A DNA stretch of 64,000 bases from Triatoma infestans. Lineage: Eukaryota > Arthropoda > Insecta > Hemiptera > Reduviidae. The stretch covers positions 210,478-274,477 of the forward strand of contig JAAEAF010014365.1 of NCBI GenBank assembly GCA_011037195.1, given 5' to 3'. The notes under the pieces were generated by a model, which saw nothing but the letters and a program-made list of their open reading frames with translations, was not told the DNA's origin and searched no databases. Shown here piece by piece: positions 35,411 through 45,465 of this stretch. The position numbers and the translations under genes are program-made. How positions within the stretch are numbered: position 1 is the stretch's first letter; each line of letters begins with the position of its first letter.

Positions 35411-35893
35411 TTTTTCTTTAAACTGGATATACTCACTCCACATTTATATAGAGCTCACATTCACTCCACATTGAATATTCCGCCATCTTTGAAATATTAA
35501 AAACAAAACTTAGTTCACGTTCTGAAGAAAATTTCGGTAATTCAAAGTGTAAGTAACTGATTCAAATCAGATTATACCTAAAAATCATCAAATGGTTGAA
35601 TACTTTATGTAAAAAATATAATCTGTGAAATACTGTCGGGAAATTGTATAAAGAAATAGAGAGTTTGGAAGTGGAAAATTAAAAGCTGGAATGATACTCT
35701 ATATATACATGAGTAAATTAAATGGATAAAACGATTGTTGACAGTAATTATAATTTAAAGAGAAACTTCATGACGATATCTTTCTATCAATTAGTATGGA
35801 GAATCTTTTCACTTTCTTTTTTGTGTAAAGTTTTTAGTTTATTTACCTGTTTTATAGCCAATAGTAGTCATAAACAAATAAGTCCTCCTGTAT

Positions 35894-35934
<41 letters not shown>

Positions 35935-36079
35935 GTCTGTTCGAACCAAATCCTTAAAAACGAAAACTCGCAGAATGCACAGCAACAAACAATGGATTTT
36001 GCTTTATAACCGCTGCTTTATAAACATTTAAGTGACCGACACAAACACTTACATACCTATATATAATAATCAGTGATTT
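35411..36079. other. Gene-free stretch with (TG)n
   Basis: AT-rich. A TG microsatellite lies at about 35897-35933. ORF 35722-36009 is partly translated microsatellite. Confidence 0.5.
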
Positions 36080-37305
36080 TTGCTTTCTCTTAAGTCTGTA
36101 AAGAGGAAGTAATGTATGCGTGTCTAATTTTCAAAATACGTGTTTTGAGATCCTCTGAGTCTAAAAAAGTAATTTTTACTTCCTCTTATTAAAGGAAGTA
36201 AAAGGAAGTATTACGATCGTGCCAGATTCTCGAAATTAAATTTTCACCGGAAATAGACGTTTTAAGGTCTCTTGGAGTCCAAAAAACTGGTTTTTAGAAA
36301 ATGGTCTGTTTGTGGGTATGGCGCCCTCGTATGTTTCAATGTATGTGAAAAGAATATTTCATAAACAAAAAGTTGCAGGAAGCTGAAACATGATATTCCG
36401 TTTAGAGAATAAACCACCGCATCATACACGAAAATTTCTAGCAGTCCATCAACCGGAAATGCCAGTTTATTAAATGTTTCTTTCCTTATTTTTTTTTCAG
36501 TTTTTTGTGGTTTTTCTCTTAAAAGGCACCAACGATTTTCTTTAAACATTGATATATCAACTACACATACAAAGAGCTACAACTTTTATTTGAAATGTTT
36601 CTCCGGGAAAATTCATTTACGGGCATTTTTAGGGCAGTGATGGGGTTATGGTTTCCTCTAAAGTGCTATTTCACTAAAGTTTATTAGACAATTCTATCAT
36701 CTAAATAATATTAATTAAAAATAAATATGCTATATGATATTAATATGAAATTCCGTGATTGTAGAAAATCGGATGACCGGAAGTGCGAATTTACTGAAAG
36801 TAGCATTTCAGTTGGAGCCGTTTTAGAGAAAATAGTTTTCTACTATTTTCTCTAAAACGGCTCCAACTGATTTTTCTACCAGCTGATATCCAACGAAGTT
36901 TTTATTTATCCTTAAACTTGGGATATCAACTATACATGTAAAGAACTACAACTTTTATTTGAAACATTTCTCCGGGAAAATTCATTTAAGGGGACTTTTT
37001 TGGCGATGGGGTGGGGTTATGTTGTCCTCTATAGTGCTGTTTCAGTTCCAACAATTTGCTATACAATTCTGTCAACTAAATAATATTAATTAGAATTATA
37101 TAAGTAATGCCAAAATTCGTGGTTTGAAGAAAATCGGTAGAGAGCGGAAGTGCGACTTTACTTGAATAGGTTTGCAGTATTTTGTGATTTTTTTCGCATA
37201 AAAATGCCGACAGTTTTAAACACTAATAAGAATTGTAAGGGTGAAGAAAATTTGTCATTTCGCAGTTAGAGAAAGTCGTGTGAGTGTTCACACCAGATTT
37301 TTTTT
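36080..37305 (+). mobile_element. ~1-kb T-ended family, rearranged subfamily copy
   Basis: Starts GCTTTCTCTTAAG, restarts at about 36178 with TTACTTCCTCTTATT (a partial duplication of the 5' end), has two body units, and ends with AGAGAAAGTCGTGTGAGTGTT and CACACCAGATTTTTT. It lacks the full set-back inverted repeat. It contains the perfect palindrome at 36808-36870. The 3' ~130 bp matches 45341-45465 better than the other copies, defining a subfamily. Confidence 0.72.
36808..36870. repeat. Perfect 28-bp-arm hairpin
   Basis: Arms 36808-36835 and 36843-36870 are exact reverse complements around TTTTCTA. The arm includes GGAGCCGTTTTAGAGAAAAT, a decayed form of the body-unit phrase, so it arose by local inversion-duplication at the boundary between body units. 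Confidence 0.92.
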
Positions 37306-37682
37306 TATTTTTATTTATTTACCTGTTTGTTCTAAAAAGCTTTGTAATAAAATAAAGTTTTTATTTGTCCATCTTATAAATTTTGATAGGTTTCTAACGA
37401 ACATTTTCAATTTCATATGATCTAGTCTAAAATCCATAATGTAATATTTTTAATCATAACGTTCACAACGGACTGCACATCCCTTTGGCCCGTGGCATTT
37501 AGAAAGAAAGATGTCTCCATACTTTTCTTGTAACCTACTTGACAATGATATTCCTCACTGAAGCGGAAATGGTTTAGAGTGATTCACCCGGATGATTACT
37601 AACAAGCAAAGCTTAACAGTTACACTTACATAACTCAACTAAAATAATTTTTTTTGAATCATCTCAAATTACGTCAGGATGT
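37306..37682. other. Gene-free stretch
   Basis: AT-rich; no gene or repeat edge recognised. Confidence 0.4.
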
Positions 37683-37839
37683 CTATGGAAGAGCGTAGGC
37701 TATTTCCCTTTAAGGTTATGGTCGCCGATTTGTCCTGACTGTTGTGTATCTTAGATGGGTCTGAATCTCTATTCTAGACCAGGTTTTTTTATTGTTTTTG
37801 TTTGGGGTAGCTATATGGGGCCAGTGGAGCTTTGGGTAG
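37683..37839 (+). mobile_element. 3' end of an RNase H-type LINE
   Basis: Begins in a GRAE-R-LF coding remnant (GGAAGAGCGTAGGCTATTTC) and continues through non-coding TTAGATGGGT, TTCTAGACCAGG and GGTAGCTATATGGG, collinear with 48805-48980 downstream of the better-preserved LINE copy. Confidence 0.6.
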
Positions 37840-39110
37840 TGTAGTGGAAGAAACAAATGGAAAAACAGAAATAATGGGAAATATATTTTATAATTTTAAT
37901 TAAAATCAGTTTTTAAAAGGAAATTTGTACGATGGCTGGCAGAAGGGTCAAAATGCAGGTACAAGACACCGTTACAAGAGAGGTCGGAGAACTCGGCCAC
38001 ACTTTGTCTTTTAACCCCTTTTAGAAATCATATATAAAGGGGCAGATTTTAACTATCAAGACGAGCATTATTGTTTGATCAGTCTATTCCAAAGCATTCA
38101 ACGAGTATCATTCCTATAATTCATCTTACAACAGTTAATGTGCCAAGAAGTGTTTAAGTTTCACGTTTGAGTTTAAATCAAGCTAGCACAATATTGCACA
38201 ATATTTAAGTGCAAGAATTATTCACATTATTCAATAATTTAAATATAGTCAAATTATTCAAACACTAAAACATCTTTTACCAAACAGTTTCCCCCAAACC
38301 TTTCTTTTACAGACTATAACTAGAGAAATGATTAAAATCAGTGCTAGATCTCAGTGGAGTCGCTATTCCCAAAATGACGAGTATCATTCCATAATTCGTC
38401 TTACAAAGGGTCAAAATGAAGGTACAAGACACCGTTACAAGAGAGGTCGGAGAACTCGGCCACACTTTGTCTTTTAACCCCTTCTAGAAATCATATATAA
38501 GGGGCAGGTTTTAACTATCAAGACGAGCATTATTTTTTGATCAGTCTATTCCAAAGCATTCAACGAGTATCATTCCTATAATTCGTCTTAAAACAGTTAA
38601 TGTGCCAAGAAGTGTTTAAGTTTCACGTTTGAGTTTAAATCAAGCTAGCACAATATTGCACAATATTTAAGTGCAAGAATTATTCACATTATTCAATAAT
38701 TTAAATATAGTCAAATTATTCAAACAGTAAAACATCTTTTACCAAACAGTTTCCCCCAAACCTTTCTTTTACAGACAATAAACTAGAGAAATGGAAGAGC
38801 GTAGGAACAGTCAGAGTGTGCCAAAAAGTGTTTAAAGTTTAACATTTGTATTTAAAATCATTCTAGCTACAAGTATCATTCAGTGCAAGAGTTTTTGTAT
38901 ATTTATAATCCTTTTACAATTTTTATTACAATTAACTTGTAATTGTTATTCATATTATTCAATAATTCAAATATAGTCAAATTATTTATTGTAAGCAGTG
39001 ATGCCAGCTCCTTCATTATATCTAAAACATATCTCTCTTTAAAACATATACACAAGCGCCCTTTCAATACCGCTCGTGTTTCACACTATTATACACACAC
39101 ACTAGATCCA
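37840..39110 (+). mobile_element. LTR with internally duplicated promoter-like module
   Basis: Starts TGTAGTGGAAGAAAC and ends near 39110 after AATACCGCTCGTG. A ~390-bp segment is present twice, at about 37945-38336 and 38408-38793. Each copy has GGTACAAGACACCGTTAC, GAACTCGGCCACACTTTGTC, CCCCTT-TAGAAATC, ATATATAA and GGGCAG. It is related to the LTRs at 9365-10727, 22625-22880 and, more distantly, 16061-16614. No internal coding region or target duplication was found. Confidence 0.65.
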
Positions 39111-40187
39111 CGTAAACAGATTATTGGAACGAAGGGCTTGGTTCTTCCCCACAGAGCCCCCCCAATAAACCCTACCAAAAATATGGTTTTGAATTTAGTT
39201 TTTTCTCCAAGCGAATTGTGTATATCGGTTTCGGAGAAAGATACTGTTCATTATTATATACTTTACGTCAGTTCTTTTCTGTTTTTCTAGTTTATTAGAC
39301 AAGGTGCGAGGCTTCCCCTTCAGCGCAGACTTTTAGCAGGTTGCATCTTTCACGTATGCCTTGAGCCGGGCCCTGGCGCCAATCATTATTACATTAGGTG
39401 CGCTCACCTTAAAAATATTAATGGAACTGAATATTAAACATTCCAAGTTTAAGGAAATTCATCAATAAAAATGCGGCAAGAGAAAGTCATGTAAGCGGTT
39501 GCCTTCCTAATTTTTTTTTTTTTTCAAACAATTTTATACTTCCGGTGGAATACCTCTACTTTATTTCACTGGTGAACTACTTTCAAACACTTATCGGATG
39601 TTGATAAGTTTTAATTGGGACAAAAAAGCGGATCGTATAATACCGGACATGTACTTCTAATTCTGTGCTTTGTGTCACTACCAGTATTAAATAAAATGCG
39701 GGCACTTTTCCCTCTTTTTTTTTTTTTGTTTTGTTTTGTTTTGTTAATCTTCCTGTTTGGTATGCTACTTTATAACTGCATGTTCCATCCGGTCCAATTG
39801 CTTTTTTTTTATAATTACCTTTGGATTATTAAAATCATTTCTAAAATTATTAATAATTAGGAGCATTTTGCAATTTTTTTTTTTTTTTTTTTTAATAACG
39901 TGTAATTATTTTACGAGTACATTCAATTTTTTGTTTTTATTTTTATTCATAGATTTTCCATCATTCTTTTGAATTTTGGAGATGATATTGATTAGATGGA
40001 TCATGTATTATTTTATATCAATCATGCTAGCAGTATTAAAATTGCCCTAACTTAAATATAGAAGTAATGGGGAGAGACATATCTATCCAGGTAGGTAAAT
40101 AGAGTGAGCGGTTTCTGGTGCAGGTGTACCTCTATAGCCGTTGCTAGAATTGCTGAACCATCAGCACTGAGGACGTTCTGGATGAAG
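39111..40187. other. Gene-free stretch
   Basis: AT-rich with T-runs; the 39615-39972 ORFs are low-complexity. 40160-40191 (ATCAGCACTGAGGACGTTCT) is a piece of the repeat also found at 42298-42330. Confidence 0.45.
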
Positions 40188-40592
40188 CTTATATAGTGGA
40201 AGGACGAAATGGAAAAATAATAGTTTTGGAAAATAGTTTAGTAAAATAATTTTGTGAAAATTAGCAATGGGGATAGAGCCAGGTACTACAATGCAAACCA
40301 AGAGACAAAGGGCAAGAAACAGTTAGGGTAAAACAATAAAACTCCCACCAGACATACCAGCATTATTTGAGAAGATTTGAACAATTAGAAGGCATTCCTT
40401 CAGAAGAGTCTGAACAGACATTCAAGCCAGAACACTTTCGCTTCAGAAATCGCTCTCTTAAACTCAGTGCCAGTGATAGTGATTTGCCTTTATTCTAGAT
40501 AAACATCTGATTTATTAAGATATAGTTGTGATATTGTAAAGTACTTAAATTTGCATCAGAGACATTTTCCGTGGTAGCCTGCTTCATTTTGT

Positions 40593-40635
40593 GGTCATCG
40601 ACCGGTTTCGGGCGTTCGCCCATCTTCAGGATGCG
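40593..40635 (-). ncRNA. Hammerhead-like motif, array unit 1
   Basis: Same core as at 41352-41394, read on the minus strand; all conserved core bases kept. Confidence 0.7.
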
Positions 40636-40789
40636 TTTTTCAGACAGTGTGCCAACACAGACTCGTACAGAGACTTAGTTTCACACTCTTAAAATACTTA
40701 GCCTCACTGGCTCCATATTTGTTGTGTGGTTGTTCCGCAGAGCTGGAAAGCATCAGAGACATTTTCCGTGGTAGCCTGCTTCATTTTGT

Positions 40790-40832
40790 GGTCATCGACC
40801 GGTTTCGGGCGTTCGCCCATCTTCAGGATGCG
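40790..40832 (-). ncRNA. Hammerhead-like motif, array unit 2
   Basis: Identical core to unit 1, 197 bp further on. Confidence 0.7.
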
Positions 40833-40990
40833 TTTTTTCGACAATGTGACAACACAGACTCGCACAGGACAACTGAGTTTCACACTCTTAAAATACTTAG
40901 CCTCACTGGCTCCATATTTGTTGTGGTGGTTGGTTCCGCAGAGCTGGAAAGCATCAGAGACATTTTCCGTGGTAGCCTGCTTCATTTTGT

Positions 40991-41033
40991 GGTCATCGAC
41001 CGGTTTCGGGCGTTCGCCCATCTTCAGGATGCG
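40991..41033 (-). ncRNA. Hammerhead-like motif, array unit 3
   Basis: Identical core, 201 bp after unit 2. Confidence 0.7.
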
Positions 41034-41191
41034 TTTTTTAGACAATGTGACAACACAGACTCGCACAGGACAAACTTAGTTTCACACTCTTAAAATACTT
41101 AGCCTCACTGGCTCCATATTTGTTGTGTGGTTGGTTCCGCAGAGCTGGAAAGCATCAGAGACATTTTCCGTGGTAGCCTGCTTCATTTTGT

Positions 41192-41234
41192 GGTCATCGA
41201 CCGGTTTCGGGCGTTCGCCCATCTTCAGGATGCG
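41192..41234 (-). ncRNA. Hammerhead-like motif, array unit 4
   Basis: Identical core, 201 bp after unit 3. Confidence 0.7.
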
Positions 41235-41351
41235 TTTTTAGACAGTGTGACAACACGACTCGCACAGAGCAAACTTATTTCACCTAAGTTTGCTAGAGTG
41301 TGAAACTAAGTTTGCTCTGTGCGAGTCTGTGTTGTCACACTGACTAAAAAA

Positions 41352-41394
41352 CGCATCCTGAAGATGGGCGAACGCCCGAAACCGGTCGATGACC
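41352..41394 (+). ncRNA. Hammerhead-like motif, inverted unit 5
   Basis: Plus strand. Stem I CATC (41354-41357) pairs with GATG (41388-41391). Core CTGAAGA is 41358-41364. One extra U (41365) precedes stem II, GGGC-GAAC-GCCC (41366-41377). GAA follows at 41378-41380, then a minimal stem III ACCGGT (41381-41386) and C at 41387, the predicted cleavage base (GUC). The 2-bp stem III and the extra U differ from the canonical fold; short stem III forms are known from Penelope-like elements and animal satellites. Confidence 0.72.
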
Positions 41395-41689
41395 ACAAAA
41401 TGAAGCAGGCTACCACGGAAAATGTCTCTGATGCTTTCCAGCTCTGTGGAACCAACCACCACAACAAATACTTAAATTTGCTTAGAGAATAATATATTAA
41501 TTTTAAAAACAGTGGTGCTCTCTTGATTATTACTAATACTTCTCTCTTAAACATATATACTCACACGCCCTTTTACTAAACCGCTCGTGCTACGCCAACT
41601 ACTACTACAAACATACAACAACACAACACATCAAGAACATTTCACTTACTTCCTAGGCTCATACAAATCCTCTCTAAATTGCACCCCAG

Positions 41690-41800
41690 ATAAAGGGAAT
41701 TCCTTTCTCCATTTGCTTTCAAGGTATAACGGGAGAAGCTTATTGCAATATGGGTGAAGCGTCGGTTTCTAGCAAACCACTGACACAGTCTTAACCTGGA
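41690..41800 (+). mobile_element. Penelope-like terminus fragment, second hammerhead family
   Basis: CTTTCAAGGTATAACGGGAG, AAGCTTATTGCAATATGGGT, GAAGCGTCGGTTTCTAG, CCACTGACACAGTC. It matches 47505-47595 and, inverted, 46880-46985. The core is decayed (GGAGA for CTGAAGA; GAAG for GAAA). Confidence 0.5.
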
Positions 41801-41939
41801 AACTTGAGTGTTTTTTCATGAAAATGGGCGCTGAAATCTAAAATATCACAAACAAACAAACAAAAAATTCCTTTTCTTTTTGTGGATTTTATTTTTTTAG
41901 CGAAGTAAATTAAAACAAAAACCAAACATCTGAGTTCAT

Positions 41940-42306
41940 ATGGGAATTTTTGGGAATGAGGAGGTGGATAGGTTTGCTAAATTAGGCGCCTCCCTTCCTT
42001 TCATTGGTCCCGAGCTTGCTGTTGGCGTGTCTTCTGGCATATGTCTGTTAGGCTTCCAGTCATGGACAGCTTTACAGCATTTATTGATGAAGCACAGTTG
42101 GTTGTCAGCAGTCAAAGATGCTTATCGGGGATCCGGACAAGGCTATTAGTGAGATGTTGATGTGTTTTTCACGCAGCTCTCTCAGGTATCTGGTTGGATC
42201 GCTTACTGGACATTGTGGTTTAAGGAGACATCTCTATGTACTGGGGCTCCTGCCGGATCCATTTTGTAGAGTCTGTGAGACAGAAGTGCTGAATCTTCAG
42301 CACTGA
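41940..42306 (+). pseudogene. LINE RNase H C-terminus and Cys motif
   Basis: MGIFGNEEVDRFAKLGASLP corresponds to the last RNase H block (HxGIxGNExAD) with its final catalytic Asp. After about 50 residues a frameshift near 42115 leads into a second frame, MLIGDPDKAISEML, then LVGSLTGHCGLRRHLYVLGL and FCRVCETEV, the GLLTGH and Cys-x2-Cys region that follows RNase H in I/R1/LOA-type LINEs. It is truncated at 42306, where a repeat (CAGCACTGAGAACGTTCTGG) begins. The copy at 47736-48842 extends it on the 3' side. Confidence 0.75.
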
Positions 42307-42918
42307 GAACGTTCTGGATGAAGCTTACTTTCTAGGCTCTTACAAATCCTCTCTAAATTTTTTGAACCAGATCTGTACAGCCCATGATCATTACAGAGCA
42401 TTCCCTCTCTACTTCATTAATTTCAGAAGTGGCAGCAGCTTTTTTTTAAGTAGTGACGCAAAATCGCTCTAATTTCTAAATTCAATTAGGTCATTTCTTA
42501 AATCGCTCACAAATCGCATAGGTCTTTGCACAAGCTAATATAAACATAAACTGAAAGTAAAACGGGTACATAAAATAAGAAAATTTTGGTAAACATGTTT
42601 AGTAAAGTACTGTTAAGGATTAGGTGAAAATAAGCGCACATACTTTTGTTTACAGCCCAGTAAAATATATGGTTCTACCACTTATATAATATCAATGTAC
42701 GAGATTAGAAGCATTATTAGAATTCAAAATTTGAAGAAAGTCGGTTAACTGAAAGAACGTTGGGTTTTCAGTTTTTTGGAATTTTGTCGAAAACAGTTTA
42801 TCTCGTTTTTATTTTACGTTTTCCCTTAAACGTTGTTTGCTAACTGCACAAATGTAAACGGATCACTTTGATTTTAAACACTTTTCCAACTAAAAAAAAG
42901 AAATTTTAGTTGTACAGA
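42307..42918. other. Gene-free stretch
   Basis: The first ~70 bp duplicate the flanks of the LTR at 40192-41644. The rest is AT-rich with faint ~1-kb-family phrases near 42730-42880. Confidence 0.45.
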
Positions 42919-42923
42919 CCTGA

Positions 42924-43760
42924 CTGACCGCTACTTCAGGGTCAGCTTATAGATCATCCTTCTCTAATTTCCTTCCTATATCTGCTGGTGTTCCCCAAGG
43001 AAGTATACTTGAATCCATCCTTCACTCCATTTATACAACTGATATGCCAACTATGCCACATACCTCCACTCTCTACACATTCACTGATGATACCGCCATT
43101 CTTGCTACACATAAGGATTCCGTAATAGTAACTCGCAATCTACAGGCGCATCTGAATTCACTCGACAAATGGTTCAACAAATGGGGAATCAAAATCAGTG
43201 CTGAAAAAAGCCAAACCATTTCCTTCACTCTCCAACGGCTCACCACTGCTCCAGTTTATTATGACAGTGTCGCCTTACCTCCAACATACATAAAAAGTTC
43301 GCTACTTAGGACTATACTTGGACCGACGCCTCACCTGGATTCCACATATCAGACTCAAACGACAGGCACTATTTCAACGTTACAAAATGCTGATGCGATT
43401 ACTTGACAAACGATCTAACCTAACACTTACTAACAAACTTTTAATCTACAAAGCCATACTTAAACCTATTTGGGCTTACGGCGCAAAACTGTGGCGTTCA
43501 ACCAAACGATCTAATTATAATCGTATCCAAACATTCCCCAATCCAAATCCTCCCCAAAATCATTTCAGCTCCTTTCTTTGTCTCCAATCATACACTCCAT
43601 ACAGACTTAAATATACCATACGTCCGTCAAGAAATCCTATTCCGTTACAACAAATTTCACAACAGTTTATCATCTCACGTCAATCCTCTTTTCCGTGCAC
43701 TTGCATCCCTAACTAACCGTATAAATTCAAAACGAAGACTAAAACTTCAGTGGCCTCGTG
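42924..43760 (+). pseudogene. Jockey-like LINE ORF2 fragment with RT active site
   Basis: From 42924 the frame reads AYRSSFSNFLPISAGVPQGS (the GVPQGS block), TLYTFTDDTAILAT (FADD active site with one change, both Asp kept), then LDKWFNKWGIKISAEKSQ. A frameshift near 43310 moves to YLGLYLDRRLTWIPHI, LIYKAILKPIWAYGAKLW and IQTFPNP, the thumb and C-terminal region. It is 5'-truncated and frame-broken. An A-run ends the element at 43911. Flanks GTTGTACAGA (42909-42918) and GTTGTGCAGA (43913-43922) may be a target duplication with one mismatch. It is closer to the fragment at 9894-10690 than to the other LINEs here. Confidence 0.87.
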
Positions 43761-43922
43761 ATCTACTACTTACTGAATAACTCGGAGTTTCACTACTGAG
43801 TGACTTCTCCGCTCCTGTTTCTATGAATTCTCCACAATTAACAAATTTACTATTGTTAAGCTTTATAACAGGTGTAAATATCAATTTTTTTTTTTTTTAA
43901 AAAAAAAAAAAGGTTGTGCAGA

Positions 43923-44337
43923 ATTTCTGGCGTTAAATTTCAAATGGCAGTTGATTCAATTATTGGTACGTTCTACTGGGCCAGAATACAATCACTTCAC
44001 TGCCTGTCAAGATTAATATGTAGGTACTTACCCCTCCCCCAAACCACCACCGCTTTATGTTAGGATAAATACGATTTAAAGGAAATTCATCACTATTTAT
44101 ATAATTCTTTATAAAAAAGGTTTCAATTTTATATATTAATATTATCTTTGAAAATTAATAAATCTTTAAGATGTTGACATTATGCCCTAATCATAGAGTG
44201 ATTTGAACGATCGTGCAGGTGGGAATTATAAATTATAAATATAAAAAAATCTGCTACACATTAGTATTATTGATGTTTAAAATTTAGTATTAAACTTTTT
44301 AAATTTAGGCACTCATATTGATATAAATTAGAAACAA
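43923..44337. other. Gene-free stretch
   Basis: AT-rich; CTACCCC-type and AAGATCAA phrases suggest old copies of the ~1-kb family. No gene. Confidence 0.4.
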
Positions 44338-45340
44338 AAAAAAAAATCTGTTATGAAACACTCACACAACATTCTTTTACTCCCAGTTCTCAAAATTATA
44401 ATTGACAAATTTTATAGTTTGTGTACCAAATTTAATGAAATAACGTCAAAAACTGAAAAAACTGTTCAGTAAAAGCGCACTTCCGGTTTACTAATTTTCT
44501 TAAAGCTCGGAATTTTAGCCATCTATTTATTTCTAATTAATTTTGTTTGGATGATAGAATTGTATAATCAACTATTAATAGCACTTTAGAGAAAAACATA
44601 CCCTCTCCCTTCCTCCAAAAGTGCCCTTAAATGAATGATCTCAGAGAAATGTTTTATATAAAAGTTGTAGATCTTTGCAGGTTTAGTTTATATACGATGT
44701 TTCAAGAAAATCAATGGAACTATTTTTGAGAAAATCGCGAAAAAGTAAAAAAAAAATCATTTAGTAAAGTGGTAAAGTAAACGCACTTCCGGTTATGCGA
44801 TTCATTTCAAACTTAGAATTTCAAGAACATATTTAATTCTAATTAACATTATTTAGATGACAGAATTGTCTAATAAACTGAAATAGCACTTTAGATGAAA
44901 ACCTAACCCCACCCCTCCCGCAGAAGTGCCCTTAAATGAATTTTCCTGGAGAAATGTTTCAAATAAAAGTTGTAGCTCTTTGTATGTGTAGTTGATCTAC
45001 CAAGTTTGAAGAAAATCGTTGGAGCCATTTTTAAAAAAATCGCAAAAAAGTAAAAAGAAAAAAACTAGTAAAGTGGTACTTCCGGTTGAGAAATTTTGAC
45101 GTATAACGAACTGTCAGATCACATGGTGATACCTAAACGGAATATCAAGTTTAAACCTTCTACGGTTTTTCGTTTTTGAGTATGCTGTTCACATACATAC
45201 ATACATACATACACAGAGACCATTGCTAAAAACCACTTTTTTGGACATTTAAGCGGATATTTCCGGTGAAAACTCGATATCGAAAATTTGACACGATTAC
45301 TATACTTCCTCTTACTAGGAGTAAGAAGAAAGTAAAAATT
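44338..45340 (-). mobile_element. ~1-kb T-ended family (HINE-like), full copy
   Basis: Minus strand: 5' end at about 45337 (TTACTTTCTTCTTACTCC), GGAAATATCCGC block, CATACATACATACA run at 45192-45214 in place of TG repeats, two body units, 3' hairpin region and AGATTTTTTTTTT at about 44338. It is nested within an older copy whose 3' end follows at 45341-45465. Confidence 0.82.
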
Positions 45341-45465
45341 TAATAATAAAAATTGTAAGGTCGAAGAAAATTCTTTTGTAATAAAAACTACGTAAACTAC
45401 AGTCGTAAAGAGAAAGTCGTGTGAGTGTTTCACACCAGATTTTTTTTTTTTTTTGTACCAAACTC
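45341..45465 (+). mobile_element. 3' end of an older copy of the ~1-kb family
   Basis: AAAATTGTAAGGTCGAAGAA, AGAGAAAGTCGTGTGAG, TGTTTCACACCAGATTTTTT: the last ~120 bp of the subfamily at 36080-37305. Confidence 0.7.

Larger units (their letters stand above)
40554..41468. mobile_element. Tandem hammerhead-unit array inserted as one block
   Basis: Four head-to-tail units of 197, 201, 201 and about 130 bp (starts 40554, 40751, 40952, 41153), then a fifth, inverted unit (about 41290-41468). Each unit reads ATCAGAGACATTTTCCGTGG, GTAGCCTGCTTCATTTTGTG, the hammerhead core, GACAGTGTGACAACACAGAC, TTAGCCTCACTGGCTCCATA, GGTTCCGCAGAGCTGGAAAG. The block lies between 13-bp direct repeats TACTTAAATTTGC (40542-40554 and 41469-41481). 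The first base of the block and the last base of the left repeat overlap because the junction is ambiguous by one base. No protein is encoded. Confidence 0.85.
40192..41644 (+). mobile_element. Solo LTR related to the Gag element, carrying a ribozyme array
   Basis: Starts TATAGTGGAAGGACGAAATG and ends ...AACATTTCA, flanked by CTTA at 40188-40191 and 41645-41648. The uninterrupted relative at 42312-42340 has GAAGCTTACTTTCTAGG, confirming the 4-bp duplication. It shares AATCGCTCTCTTAAACTCAG and CGCTCGTGCTACGCC with the Gag element's LTRs. Removing the 915-bp insert and one 13-bp repeat leaves about 525 bp, a normal LTR length. Confidence 0.8.

Noticed and set aside
40647..41093. ORFs on both strands with a repeated peptide
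   Set aside because: The repetition simply mirrors the 201-bp DNA unit; the frames exist on both strands and overlap the ribozyme core, so there is no reason to think they code.
40554..41468. CRISPR-like array
   Set aside because: Repeats are ~200 bp without short unique spacers, in an animal genome; the unit is a ribozyme-bearing repeat.
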